From the NCBI GenBank assembly GCA_947652605.1, contig OX393582.1, forward strand, positions 16,454,544 to 16,518,543: a stretch of 64,000 bases of DNA, written 5' to 3'. The stretch is from Elmis aenea. Lineage: Eukaryota > Arthropoda > Insecta > Coleoptera > Elmidae. The notes below the pieces were generated by a model. The model did no database searches. It was not told where the DNA came from and saw nothing but the letters and a program-made list of their open reading frames with translations. The translations under genes and the position numbers were made by a program. This document shows, piece by piece, positions 12,541 to 24,300 of this stretch (positions are counted from its first letter, which is position 1; every line of letters starts with the position of its first letter).

Positions 12541-15500
12541 TTATTTTTGTTGGGACGGATATTCTAGTTGAGATGCAAAACCCTGTCGGGGTGGTGGTTG
12601 ACAATCATTGTTAATGCCTGGATACGGGGGTGAAGCATCGGTCATGAAAACACTATTAGCTGGAGGTTGGTCAGGAAAAGTATTCGTGGGTGGTACCCAA
12701 CCGTAGTATCCCTCTGCTGGTGATGCATAGGCCGGAGGAGGAGCAGCATACCATTGAGTTTCGGGAGGCACATATGGTGGAGTGTCATATCTTGTAAAAG
12801 CTTGACGTGTTGCTGTAATAAAATATGTATTTGTTTTACAACTCGAAACATAAATTTTCACGTGTACTTGTAAGCAGGGGTTTGGAGGAGTCCAATTTTT
12901 TAACTGCTCTACTCCATGCTCCAAATATTGTTAACATTTTTAAAACAAGTTTTTTAATTAATGTTTTGTTTTTAAAAACAAAGTTTTAATTTTATCGGAT
13001 ATGTGGAAGTTGGTCAAAAATTACAATATTTGACAATATTAAACAACTGAAGTTAAATAAATGTTTGTAAGAACAAATTATTGATCTTTAAAGATTGGAA
13101 AAAAGAAAAAAAAAATTGTATTTTTCTAATAAATTTTACATAGCAAACTGGAACAGTGGAGCAATCAAAATTATTTGCTCAGGACTCCGCTCCAGCTCCG
13201 GGCAAAATACCATTGCTTCACTGCTCCGTGCTCCGCTCCAAACCCCTGCTTGTAAGTTTGAGACACCTTCTTCAGATATATATCATCACCGACAGCTATC
13301 AAAATGTAACAATTAACTAATCAACTGTAAAACTATGATACTGAGCGTGATGTGAATATAATGGTGTGTTTATTAAGTGTGCCAAACGTCATATATTGAA
13401 CTTTAGAAGAATTTGCTTCAAGTATTTTACATAATCATATCTCATTTTATGCTACTATGAAATAAACAATTAATGAGCAAATATTATAGCTATTAGTAAA
13501 AATTACTGAACCACTCATCTGGATATTTATTTTTAATTGATGTGGCTTTTTTTTTAAATAAAAAATTGATATTTAAATTCAAAATGTAGGGGAATACATT
13601 TCATATGTATAAAATAATGGGATAGTGGTCATGAGGTATATAAAAAATACTCTACATCAGCCAAATATTTCGAGTCTTTATTGGACTCATCATCAGTAGC
13701 TACAAAACATTACAGTGCTCGTTTAAGAACAGTATAAACAAATTTCTTTTTCATCACAGACAATTATTTAAAACTGGATATTTTTCAATTTTTCCGTTGT
13801 TAAACTTTCAGAAAAGTAAAAAAATATTGCAAATAAATGGACTTTGATAATGTAAATGCTAACACAGCCGAATAACGAAAACAAACGAATTTTGTCATAA
13901 TTTTTTTGCTTCCCTACATCAATGTGAAGATAAACACTCACGCACAATGAATGCAACGTTTTGCTTAGATAAGTATATTTCTACGGTGTCTCTTATATGA
14001 AACTACATCTATCACCTGGAGTGGGAACTAAAAAGACACAGCTAGCAGAGGGACAAGGCCCTAGATAAAACTACAGGCTGGCACACAAAAAACGCCGCAA
14101 GCTGTAACTCCGTTATTTGTGGTCCGATTTTGGTGAACAAAAAACTAAATGAAATGTCTCCTCAAATACTATAAACTGAATTGATTTCAATTTTTTTCAA
14201 GGTCAACTTAAATGTCAAACGATAATAATATTTATTTTTTTTTAATTCAATGATGTAATCATAGGTTAATTTTAGTGCAAAACTAATAAGAAATAAAAAA
14301 TAAAAGTTTAACTAAAAAAGGTTAGGTTTCACAAAATTTTCAAGCGTGTCGTGGAAAACAAAAAAATCTTAATCAACAAATATCATTTAAATACCACACT
14401 GACGGTAAATTACTCATAGTAATTAATACTTTTGTCTTTTAAATAATTACAGCAGAAAATAATTTAATCCAAATGCATAGTTTCTTAGTACCAAAGTAAA
14501 TTTAAAACGGCACTCGCTACATTATTAGATACCCGTAAATCGTATGTACACTGTACAGGGTAGTCCAAATTCGATGGGATTACATGGGTATCTCGCTTAA
14601 TAGTCAAGATAGAGAAACGGTTACCCAAGTTACCAAAAATGTGCAATTTTTTGAGACAAACTCAAAGGTGAGTTTGTGGCATAACTTTTTAACGGCAAGC
14701 CTAATTTTTCCAAACTTTTTCGATATTTAAAACAATAATGGTGATATGACACATTATAAATATTTTAAAAAAACAGTTTTTTTTTAATAACTTAAAAACC
14801 GGATATGATGGAATATTTTCGAACACGGTTCTGAGTTTGTCCCAAAAAACTGCACATTTTTGGTAATTTAACCGTTTCTCTATTTTGACTATTAAGCGAG
14901 ATATCCATGTAATCCCATCGAATTTGGACCACCCTGTACATTTTCATTAAACAAATAAAATCATGTTGTTACACCTGATGAGCTCAAAGTTATCCAACAT
15001 AAATGCACAAATTTTATTTGAATATATGTTCATTATTATGTTTAACAATTTGGTAAATTCAATATGACGAACTGTGTTCATTAACATATATTGCACATAA
15101 AGCATTTATAATCTGGATAACAGCATATTCGAATAATAGGGGTTCAACTGTATTACTGTTAATGCAGTAATAACCGATATTAATCGTTCTTTAATTATAG
15201 TTTACAAACACGGATTTTTTTGGGGGGAAACGTTAAGCACAAAAATACATTTTGTGTTTTCGTTCCGATCAGAAATGAACAAAATATTTTTCGATTTAAG
15301 TCCCTGATTTACAGTCTTAGCAAAATTGATATTGAAATTTTAATTTCCAAATTTATGCACAACATTCAACAAGTGTTACAAATTGTATTATTTTCTTTAC
15401 GAATTTTTGAAATGTACAACCCATATTTCTTTTACGTTTTACATAAAAGTTTTTCAATAAAAAACCTTCTTTCTCAAGTTCAAGATATATTCACCACATA

Positions 15501-18500
15501 GCTTTAAACCTTTTGTAGGGCTGGTGGATTTTAAATTTGGTTCTAAAAAGGTTTAGATTTTTACAAAACAATAAAGTTATATATTGTTTTTTTTTGTTGG
15601 CACTTAAATGGTTTGCTCAGTGCAAATACAACAAATCTATCAGTTACTGGTGCCAAAAATAGGTACCTACCAACTTGCTTTTTTTGTACTCATTCATGTA
15701 TACAGGGTGGTGCTTTTTTCGATGCTCACCATTGCTATCTTGGAAACGGTAAGAGATACAAGGTCGGTTAGATCAGAGAAAAGTTGCACATTTTTATGGC
15801 GATTAAGAATCTGAAAAGAAATCCTGGATATTTTGATTCGTTTTTGATTTATTACAAAAAAACTAAAAAATGTGATTTTAGAAAAATATTATTATCTTCC
15901 CTACCACTGACACTATTTAATTTAAACTTGGTAACTGTATGTTTTTGACCGTCCTGATTTTGATGACGTCAACAGAAATTTTCTAAGCCTTCTAGATTTC
16001 AAGTTTATTATTTCTTATGGCTGCCATATTGGATTTTTACACCATCAGACAGACAAAAAAATTAGCTTTTTAGATTGGTAACCAAGATACCTTTTTTCTT
16101 TAAAAAAACTTGTTTATTTATATGTGTAAATTGTATGTTAATAAATAAAAAAACTAACGAACGACGTCCGGCGAACGGCGACTGTCAAGGCCGACGAACG
16201 ACGGAAGACGAACGAAGACCGCCGAACGACGACTGTCGACCGTCGACCGTCGACCGTTGAACGACGACCGAAGAACAATGAACGACGACCGTCGACCGAC
16301 GGCCGACGAACGACGGAAGACGAACGATGACCGACGAACGACGACCGACGACCGGCGACCGTTGAACGACGACCGAAGAACGACGAACGCTGACCGACGA
16401 CCGTCGTACGACACTGACGAACGACGACCAACGGCCGACGACTGACGAACGATGACCGACGACCGACGACCGTCGAACGACGAACGACGACCGCCGAACG
16501 ACGGCCGTTGAACGACAAACGTCGAACGTTGAACGCGAACGTCGAACAACGACCGTCGAACGTCGAGCGACTACCGACGACCATCGCACGACGACCGAAG
16601 AACAACGAACGACGGCCGACGAACGACGACTGACGAACGATGACCGACGAACGATGACCGATGAACGACGACCGTCGAACGACGACCGTTGAACGACAAA
16701 CGTCGAACGATGACCATTGAACGACGAACGTCGAACGACGACCATCGAACGACGACCGTCGAACGACGACCGAAGAACGACGACCGAAGAAAGTCGATCG
16801 ACGAACGATGACCGATGAACGACGACCGTTGAACGACAAACGTCGAACGATGACCCTTGAACGACGAACGACGACCATCGAACGACGACCGTCGAACGAC
16901 GACCGAAGAACGACGACCGAAGAACGTCGAACGACGAACGACTACTGACGATCGTCGAACGACGACCGAAGAACAACGAACGACGGCCGGCGAACGACGA
17001 CTGACGAATGATGACCGACGAACGACGACCGTTGAACGACGAATGACGACCAACGACCGAAGAACGACGAACGCTGACCGTCGAACGACGACCGACGAAC
17101 GACGGCCGACGAACGACGACTGACGAACGATGACCGACGAACGACGACCGACAACCGTCGAACGACGACCGCCGAACGACGGCCGCCGAACGACGGCCGA
17201 CGGAAGACGAACGACGAACGATGACCGACGAACGACGACCGTTGAACGGCGATCGACGACCGAAGAACGACGAACGCTCACCAACGACCGACGACCGACG
17301 AACGACGAACGATGACCGACGAACGACGACCGACGAACGACGACTGTCGAAAGACGACCGTCGAACGACGGCCGACGAACGACGACCGAAGAACGACGAC
17401 CGTCGAACAACGACCGACGACCGAAGAATAACGAACGACGGCCGACGAACAGCGACTGACGAACGATGACCGACGAACGACGAACGACGACCGTCGAACG
17501 TCAAACGACGACCGACGAACGACGACTGTCGACCGCCGACCATTGAACGACGAACGACGACCGTTGAACGTCGAACGACGACCGTTGAACGACGACCGAA
17601 GAACGTCGAACGACGACCAACGACCGCCGAAAGACGAACGACGAACGACGACCGAAGAACGTCGAACGGCGAACGACGACCGAAGAATGACGAACGACGA
17701 CCGCCGAACGATGACCGAAGAACGTCGAACATACGACCGACGAACGAACAAACAAACAAACAAATATCGAAGGGCAAAAACTTGAAAAAATAAAGAAGTG
17801 GCTGTGGAGCTGCTACTGGCAGCTACTTCAGTTTTTTTTTGGCGCCCTTCTTCGAGTTCCAGATGGCGTTGTGGTTCGCCAGGCGCATGAACTGATAGAT
17901 CAGATCCGGCTTGCTGAGATCGGACGCGAGAGAGCACAGTTCCTTGTACGTCGATAAATTACCGCTGAAAATTAACAGTTAAAAGCAATCGGAAAAAAAT
18001 AATTTTTGGACGTACCCCGTGGGGGCCGCCCCTAACTGTCCCTCTTCGAAGAGTTTCGTATCACTGATAAACTTGTTGAAATTTTAAAATTTGAGTAAAT
18101 ACTTCATATACTCGAGAATGCTCTGAAAAACAATTGAAACTATGATATAAATAAAAGCTACAGAACATTTTATTGGTCTAATGATAACGAAATTAAGATT
18201 GTTGGAAACATATTTAGAAGATATGTTAGGCGCATTGCGATTATTAACAATTCAAAATCATCAGTAGTTTCAGCAAGAAGGAGCTGGTCCTCACAACGCC
18301 CGCATTGTAAAAGGATATTAATTTAGATGTACGCTTTACTTTTACATTGATGTTGTTTATGCAACCCTGACAGAAAATATGGAACATCTTCGCCGTAAAA
18401 TCAAAAATGCTTTCGACTCTATTTCGAGACAAACTATCCTAAAGGCAGTGGATAAAATAAATTTAAGAACTAACCACTACATCATACATAACGGCGAGCA

Positions 18501-20276
18501 CTTTAAACAATTTAAATAATTACTTATCTGGTGTTTTAAATTTATTGTCATTTCATTATTTTATTAGACCTATAAAATGCTGTGTCACTTTTATATTTTA
18601 TTTATATTATAATTTCAATTGTTTTTCAGAACATTCGCGATTTTATAGATTATTTATACAAATTTTCAAATTTCAACAAGTTTTTTGAAAGAAAAAGAGT
18701 ATGTTGGTTACAAATCTGGAAAGCTAATTTTTTTGTTTGTCTGATGGTGTAAAAATCCAACATGGCGGCCATAAGAAATAAAAAAGTTGACTATCGCAAC
18801 TTGAAATCTAGAAGGCTTAGAAAATTTCTGTTGACGTCATCAAAACCAGGACGGTCAAAAACATACAGTTACCAAGTTTAAATGAAATAGCGTCAATGGT
18901 AGGGAAGATAATAATATTTTTCTAAAATCACATTTTTAATTTTTTTTGTAATAAAACAAAAACGAATCAAAATATCCAGTATTTCATTTCAGATTCTCAA
19001 TCGCTATCAAAATGTGCAACTTTTCTCTAACCGACCTTGTATCTCTTACCGTTTCCAAGATAGCAATGGTGAGCATCGAAAAAAGCACCACCCTGTATAA
19101 CCACGACTGAAAGATGTAGTATTTAACATAGTTGACTATACAATAATTACAAAGTTCAAGTTTAATTGTTTATGTTTTTGCTTATCATGTGCCATTTTAA
19201 AAAACTACTTAAAATAAATTAATTTAACATTCATACATACTCCAACATCAAAACAAACAAGAAGTAATTTATCACATAATCAATTTGATAAGTAACATTA
19301 CCAGTTGTTTCAACATGTTGTAATAAGAAATACAAAAAAATAAAGAGCACATTAATCAATGACATTTTAAGTACAATGTTTTCAGTAAACCATTATACTC
19401 CTAGCGCAGACACATCAAAAAATGAACTAAAACTACACAATATAAATTTTTTTAAACCTTTAAAATCACACGAAACTGTAATTTTATATCAATTAGAGTA
19501 AATTAAAACTTTTTAAACAATTTATTTATTTAGTACATATTGAACTTTTTTTAAAGTTTTTACTGCATCAGATAAAAAATGAGTTACACCTAAAGCTTAC
19601 TAGTTAATAGTTAACAGCAAATAACAAATTTACAATGATTTTGGATGTTCAAATAAGTAGAAACATTATGCATTAACTGCTACAATAGGTCACAACCAAT
19701 ACTTACCAAGATGTGCAACTTTTAACAAAGCCCGTCCAAAATCTATAGCACCTCCACGTTTAAAAAATAATTTAAATTTAGCTTCACCAAGCCAGTTACC
19801 ATTAGACTGTGCCCGAACCCTTCCTTTAATATAATTTGTTCCAATTATAGGTTGTACTAGATCCATCTAAGATTCAAATAAAACCTGAACATCGACACCA
19901 CATAAATTTAAGCACTTACATCACTTAAAGTAACAAATGGAAAGCTGAAAGATTGCATTGGATCTTTGACTTTACTGCTGTTGAAAATCATACGATGAGT
20001 CGTTAGAAAAATGCGGCCATGTTTTGCTCCCTTAAATATGGGGTTGTTAGAACAGAAAATGTTGCTAGTGGATCCTGACCATTCCATAGTAACATTGTCA
20101 CAAAACAATAAAATTCTGAAAAATTAAATACTGCACTAAATAAATAATTCGTACACCAGGATACATCACAAATATAAAATGTTAAAAAACATAATAACTT
20201 AGACAAAAACAACATATTACAATTCGCCAGAGTATATTAAGACACCACCGTTTAAGTGTGCCGTATTTAGAGACAT
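12541..20276 (-). CDS. Truncated WBP2-like paralogue, possibly exon-skipped
   Basis: The exons are 20221-20276, 19920-20115, 19707-19866 and 12541-12812, which join to a 227-aa open frame. The microexon copy at 13267-13295 has a 2-bp insertion and its donor is changed from GTAAGT to GTGTCT. Including it breaks the frame; skipping it keeps the frame. The GRAM domain is retained, with a 7-residue expansion after TMEWSG. The tail stops after about 90 residues of the repeat region (EYPSQQK, then TAA), so the C-terminal PPSY motifs are lost. The intron 13296-19706 carries a 3.4-kb fold-back element. It could be a young expressed paralogue or a pseudogene. Intact splice sites elsewhere favour possible expression. 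Confidence 0.7.
12875..13248. mobile_element. hAT-type MITE beside the WBP2 copy microexon
   Basis: The ends CAGGGGTTTGGAG...CTCCAAACCCCTG are flanked by 8-bp duplications CTTGTAAG (12867-12874 and 13249-13256). Internally it carries runs of CTCC/GGAG motifs. It inserted about 18 bp from the damaged microexon donor of the second WBP2 copy. The equivalent site in the parent gene (near 7455) is empty. Confidence 0.8.
14074..14420. mobile_element. Dispersed repeat, copy 1 (related to 52871)
   Basis: The sequence from CACACAAAAAACGCCGCAAG onward is closely similar over roughly 350 bp to the left part of the element at 52871-53563. This copy has lost the CAGGGTG terminal motif (it reads CAGGCTGG), so it is a fragment of a transposon family. 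Confidence 0.6.
14556..14936. mobile_element. CAGGGTAGTCC fold-back MITE
   Basis: The ends CAGGGTAGTCCAAATTCGAT and, inverted, ATCGAATTTGGACCACCCTG lie between TA dinucleotides. The long imperfect arms include TATCTCGCTTAATAGTCAA and its complement. No open frame is present. It belongs to the TA-flanked CAGGGTG clan. Confidence 0.75.
16156..17748. repeat. CpG-rich heptamer minisatellite (about 225 copies)
   Basis: A tandem array has a 7-bp unit close to WMGAMCG (for example ACGAACG, ACGACCG, TCGAACG, ATGACCG). It is often arranged as 14-bp dimers such as TCGAACGACGACCG. The register holds through the parts I parsed by hand. It is GC- and CpG-rich, in sharp contrast to the AT-rich surroundings. 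The heptamer contains no stop codon in most registers. Long Arg/Ser-rich frames therefore appear on the minus strand and Asp/Arg-rich ones on the plus strand, all with a 7-residue period. These frames are a repeat artefact, not genes. Confidence 0.93.
17841..18075 (-). pseudogene. Captured ECM29 proteasome-adaptor gene fragment
   Basis: On the minus strand, exon 18016-18075 ([17 protein letters not shown]) and exon 17841-17964 read through an intact roughly 50-bp GT-AG intron. The second exon contains [14 protein letters not shown] and [14 protein letters not shown]. Joined, they match the conserved segment of ECM29, the HEAT-repeat scaffold that links the proteasome core to its regulatory particle. 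In the family the sequence continues after NSKKGA into AFGF. Here it breaks into a lysine run and a stop at the fragment edge. Codon usage is much more GC-rich than the surroundings. Retention of the intron means it was captured as DNA, not as a retrocopy. The parent gene is not in the window. Confidence 0.85.
18205..18515 (+). pseudogene. Decayed mariner-like DDE transposase fragment
   Basis: Reading across stops and frameshifts gives [27 protein letters not shown] and, further on, [18 protein letters not shown] and [10 protein letters not shown]. These correspond to the region around the second catalytic Asp (usual motif QQDGAxPH, here QQEGAGPH) and to the C-terminus of Tc1/mariner (IS630) transposases. 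It is non-functional. Its position inside the fold-back arms suggests this family once mobilised the element. Confidence 0.6.
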
Positions 20277-21392
20277 TTTTGTGTTAAATAGATTGTTCAC
20301 TAAAAATTTGGCGACTTTTTAGAAATTGCACGATTACTTTGCTGTAGTTCTACTATATTTGACATAATCACAGGACATGTTCACATGATTGAATGCGACC
20401 ATAATGTGACCACGGTTAAATACACAGGTTAGAAAACCGGGGAAACCCCCAAATATAATCAACTGAGCCCGATAACTACATCCGTGAATTAGGCCACATA
20501 AATATGGCGATAAGTCTAAGAACCGTTCGCTAGTCTAAAAAGCAGTTCATACACGAAGTAGGATCTTAATTTTGACAAAGATTTATGAATTCTGTTCTGA
20601 AAAAATCACAAACTTCAAATTTTAATCAATCGGTGGACGTGTAGAATAATGCTTTAACCGAATTTAGATTTGTTCACCATTTAATACACGAATCGTTTCA
20701 CCATCTAGCAAAATATTACGACGAATAGTTTTTACATTTATAGCCATCTAGTGGAAATTTATGTCGAAAATTACTCCCGATTTTTTGGCAGGTTTCCTAA
20801 TCTGTGTAGAAAACCGTGAATGTGGCGTCATTCGGCTAATAAAAAATACAGTTGAAAATTCCTTCACCTGTCAAATTTGCGTTTTCAACCAATCACTAAT
20901 CTTAAATCTTCTAGAGACTACCAATAGGAGCATTATTACACGGTAATAATTTTACATTCCCCTGTCAGATGTTGATCCTTCTGTCAAATTTGCGTTTTTG
21001 ACTAATATAACAAACTCAGATTTCCTAGAAACGACCAATAAACATAATCATACCTATACTGTGATCATACACTGATAATATCCTTTTCGCAATTAACAGA
21101 TTTTCATGCGTTTATTGGTCGTTTCTAAGAAATCTGAGTTTGTGATTGGCCGAAAATATAAATTTGGAGGGAATTAAATATTTTGGTCTTGATAATTTTT
21201 TGACGACTTTCGGCGACCAGTAACGTTAATGTGTGTTAATTTAAAATGTAAATGTTATTGAAATATTTATAATTATTTTTACATTTTTTATTAATAAAAA
21301 GTTCTACAAAGTTAAAAGACATAAAAAATATATTTTAGTTTATAATACAACGCAACGTATAAAAACATGTCATTAAATAAAAATTAGAACAT
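20277..21392. other. Upstream region of the WBP2 copy with insertions
   Basis: The first 130 bp resemble the parent WBP2 promoter. A 408-bp MITE (20411-20818) interrupts it. The remainder contains an imperfect inverted repeat (about 20975-21165) around GGTCGTTTCTAAGAAATC. I see no gene. Confidence 0.5.
20411..20818. mobile_element. hAT-like MITE with empty-site comparison
   Basis: The ends CACGGTTAAATACACAGGTT and, inverted, AATCTGTGTAGAAAACCGTG are flanked by AATGTGAC (20403-20410) and AATGTGGC (20819-20826), a near-perfect 8-bp duplication. In the parent WBP2 promoter the corresponding site reads AATGTGAC followed directly by GTCATTCG. Insertion therefore happened after the duplication. 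Confidence 0.7.
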
Positions 21393-24300
21393 TTATGCCG
21401 CGGGAGGAATATTTGTTATTTCACACATTTCATTAAAACTGCAGTTATTAATGCTGTCATCGTAATACTGCAATACTTTTTCCATGTCACAAAGGTCGCC
21501 GTCCAAACAAGTGGGCAAACGAACAACATTTTCTTGATGTAAAACCAACAGTTTCTTTGCCTGTCCACACCTTAAACAAGACAATAGTCAAGCAAATAAT
21601 CAAAGATAACAGCATTATTCATACTTGAACAACACAAATGCAATGTTAGATCCAAAACTATCAATTTTACTGACTCGCCATAATCTATCTTTTTTAAAGT
21701 CTGTAGAAACGAGGGGTTCGGCGTCTTTGTATAACCCTAAATGTGCCAGCATCTTCAGAATTGTTCCTGAATGGGTAAAGTAGGCAACAGTTTTTTCGTG
21801 TGGATTTGTTCTAAAAATTGGAAATTTAATTATAACTTTTTTATATTTTTGCATAGCCTAATCATAAGTAATGTAAATAAAATAAATTACCCATTAAAAA
21901 ATTCGATCATATTACGGAATGCAGGGCAAGCTTGTTTATATGTTAAATCAAAACCATACCCGTCTTTCCAGTAGTATTTTAAATCTTCCGCATATTCCAT
22001 CACCTAACCATGAAAAGTACTAAATTAGCTCAATTGTAAAATGTTCACACAAAATTACAAATATTTTTTTGCTTTTACCTCAAGCTAATATGTGTTGAAA
22101 ATGATCTCAAAGAAATTCAAAAATTTAATAACAATCCTTATTATACAGGGTGGTTGATTGAGACCGGGACTTGAAAATATATGAAGAATGAAAAAGGGTA
22201 TGGATCTGAAATTTTCGTTATGACCATAATGGCATCAGATCTGTTTATTGAAAATATTTTCAATATGACAACACTTCCGGAAATACCGGAAGTTGACGTC
22301 TACTTTCTTATTTCAAATACAATGGTCTATTTTTTATTGCATTTTTGGATTTAACACGTTATTTTAGAGGCACTTTTAATATCATTCCCTATACCTAAGT
22401 GCAGTCGTTTTTTAGATTTTTGGACTTTTTTGAAATTTTTTTGATTTTCATCGTAATGCTTAATATTATCTAACACCGCCATTTTTGAAGAAAAAACGAT
22501 TAAGTTTAGACCATGCCTAGAAGAAACTTTGGAGTATATCCTGGCATTTTTGCAATCGATGCATTACTTACAGGGTGTCCAAAATTTAATTTTCTTTTAA
22601 TACAGCTTCAGAACACTAAAACTCGTTTTTTTCAAATATAATGCCCAAACTTTTTTTTCATTTTCTAATGCAAAATTACATTCTGCATCAATCTATATTA
22701 GCATTTCCTATACCTATCTGCGACAATTTTCGAGTTATTAAGAATTTTTGATAAAGTTGAGAGAAATTGCAACATTTTTAAATAGTAAGCCTTGGAAATG
22801 ACAACAAATACCAATATTAATAACTGTCAACCACTTTTATTGCGTTTGTCTGAAGTATCCATGAAAATGGAAAATCAAGAGTATAGTATTCAAACACGAA
22901 TATTTTAAACTTATTTTATATTCATGAAGAATGTTACAAGATTATTCAAAGAACTTGCCGTGGTTCAGTAAGAGGTATCCTCATTTGACTGTAATGACCA
23001 GACAGAAATTTCAATGGATAAAATCAATTTTTTTGCAATTTAGAAGAGTGAAATCTGCTAGTATTCGACCTAAGCGTGTGACAAATAATGAAACTAACGA
23101 AGTTAACATCCTGGGATATTTTAATGACCATCCTCAGCGGTCAATTCGATTGGCAGCGCAAGACTCGGGTTTAACATACTAAGCTATACAAGCTACATTA
23201 AAAATGCACAACTATTTCGCACTTTCAATAATCTTGTGATATTGTCTATGAATGTAAAATAAATTCAAAATTTCCATGTTTGAACATTTTTGATATTCCA
23301 TTTTATGGATACTTCAGACAAACACAATAAAAGTGGTTTACAGTTATTAATATTGGCTTTTGTTGTCATTTCCAAGGCTTACTATTTAAAAATGTTGCAA
23401 TTTCTTTTAACTTTATCAAAAATACTTAATACCTCGAAAATTGTCGCAGATAGGTATAGGAAACACTAATACAGATTGATGCAGAAAGTAATTTTGCATT
23501 AGAAAATGAAAAAAAAGTTTGGGCATTATATTTGAAAAAAACGAGTTTTAGTGGTCCGAAGTTGTATTAAAAGAAAATTAAATTTTGGACACCCTGTAAG
23601 TAATGCATCAATTGCAAAAATTCCAGGATGTACTCCAAAGTTTCTTCTACGCATGTTCTAAATTTAAGCGTTTTTTCTTTAAAAATGGCGGCGTTAGATT
23701 ATATTAAGCATCACAAAGAAAATCAAAAAAATTTCAAAAAAGTCGAAAAATCTAAAAAACAACTGCACTTGGGTATAGGGAATGCTATCAAAGGTCCCTC
23801 TAAAATAACGTGTTAAATCCAAAAATGCAATAAAAAATAGACCATTGTATTTGAAATAAGAAAGTAGACGTCAACTTCCGGTATTTCCGGAAGTGTCGTC
23901 ATATTGAAAATATTTTCTATAAACAGATCAGATGCCATTATGGTCATAACCAAAATTTCAGATCCATACCCTTTTTCATTCTTCATATATTTTTAAGTCC
24001 CGGTCTCATTCAATCACCCTGTATAGCATATGAAAATTTAAATAAATGAAGTTCAATACAAAATGATAACATTTTATTAAGTAGTTATTACAAAATAGGC
24101 TAATAATTTGAAAAAAAAAGATATTTGGATGTAATTGCATTAAATTTTTTTAAAATTGTTTTTTCTCTCTTTAATTACTGAAAAATTTTACGCTTTTGAG
24201 CTGCTTCTTAAGTGGGAACCATTTTACCTCTATACAACAAACACTTATAAAAATTTAAACAATTTACACACTTCAAGCATAAAACAGATCCTACAATATA

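Larger units (their letters stand above)
15703..19095. mobile_element. 3.4-kb composite fold-back transposon
   Basis: Inverted arms of about 380 bp (15703 to about 16085, and about 18705-19095) begin CAGGGTGGTGCTTTTTTCGA and are flanked by TA. Between them lie a heptamer minisatellite (16156-17748), a captured ECM29 gene fragment (17841-18075) and a decayed DDE transposase remnant (18205-18515). The whole element sits inside an intron of the truncated WBP2 copy. Matching intron sequence resumes on each side (15390-15560 and 19130-19500 match the parent intron), which confirms insertion. Confidence 0.85.

Noticed and set aside
13660..13710. Hammerhead-ribozyme-like core on the minus strand (CTGATGA, a GAGTC/GACTC stem, then GAAA)
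   Set aside because: There is one extra base at the start of stem II and I could not find a convincing stem I partner or cleavage triplet. A covariance-model search would be needed to revive it.
16156..17748. CRISPR-like array
   Set aside because: There are no spacers: the units are contiguous 7-bp repeats, and the genome is eukaryotic.
16138..17937. Long Arg/Ser-rich or Asp/Arg-rich open frames (up to 530 codons) on both strands
   Set aside because: They follow the heptamer repeat exactly, exist in several frames at once and have a strict 7-residue period. They are an artefact of a stop-free tandem repeat.
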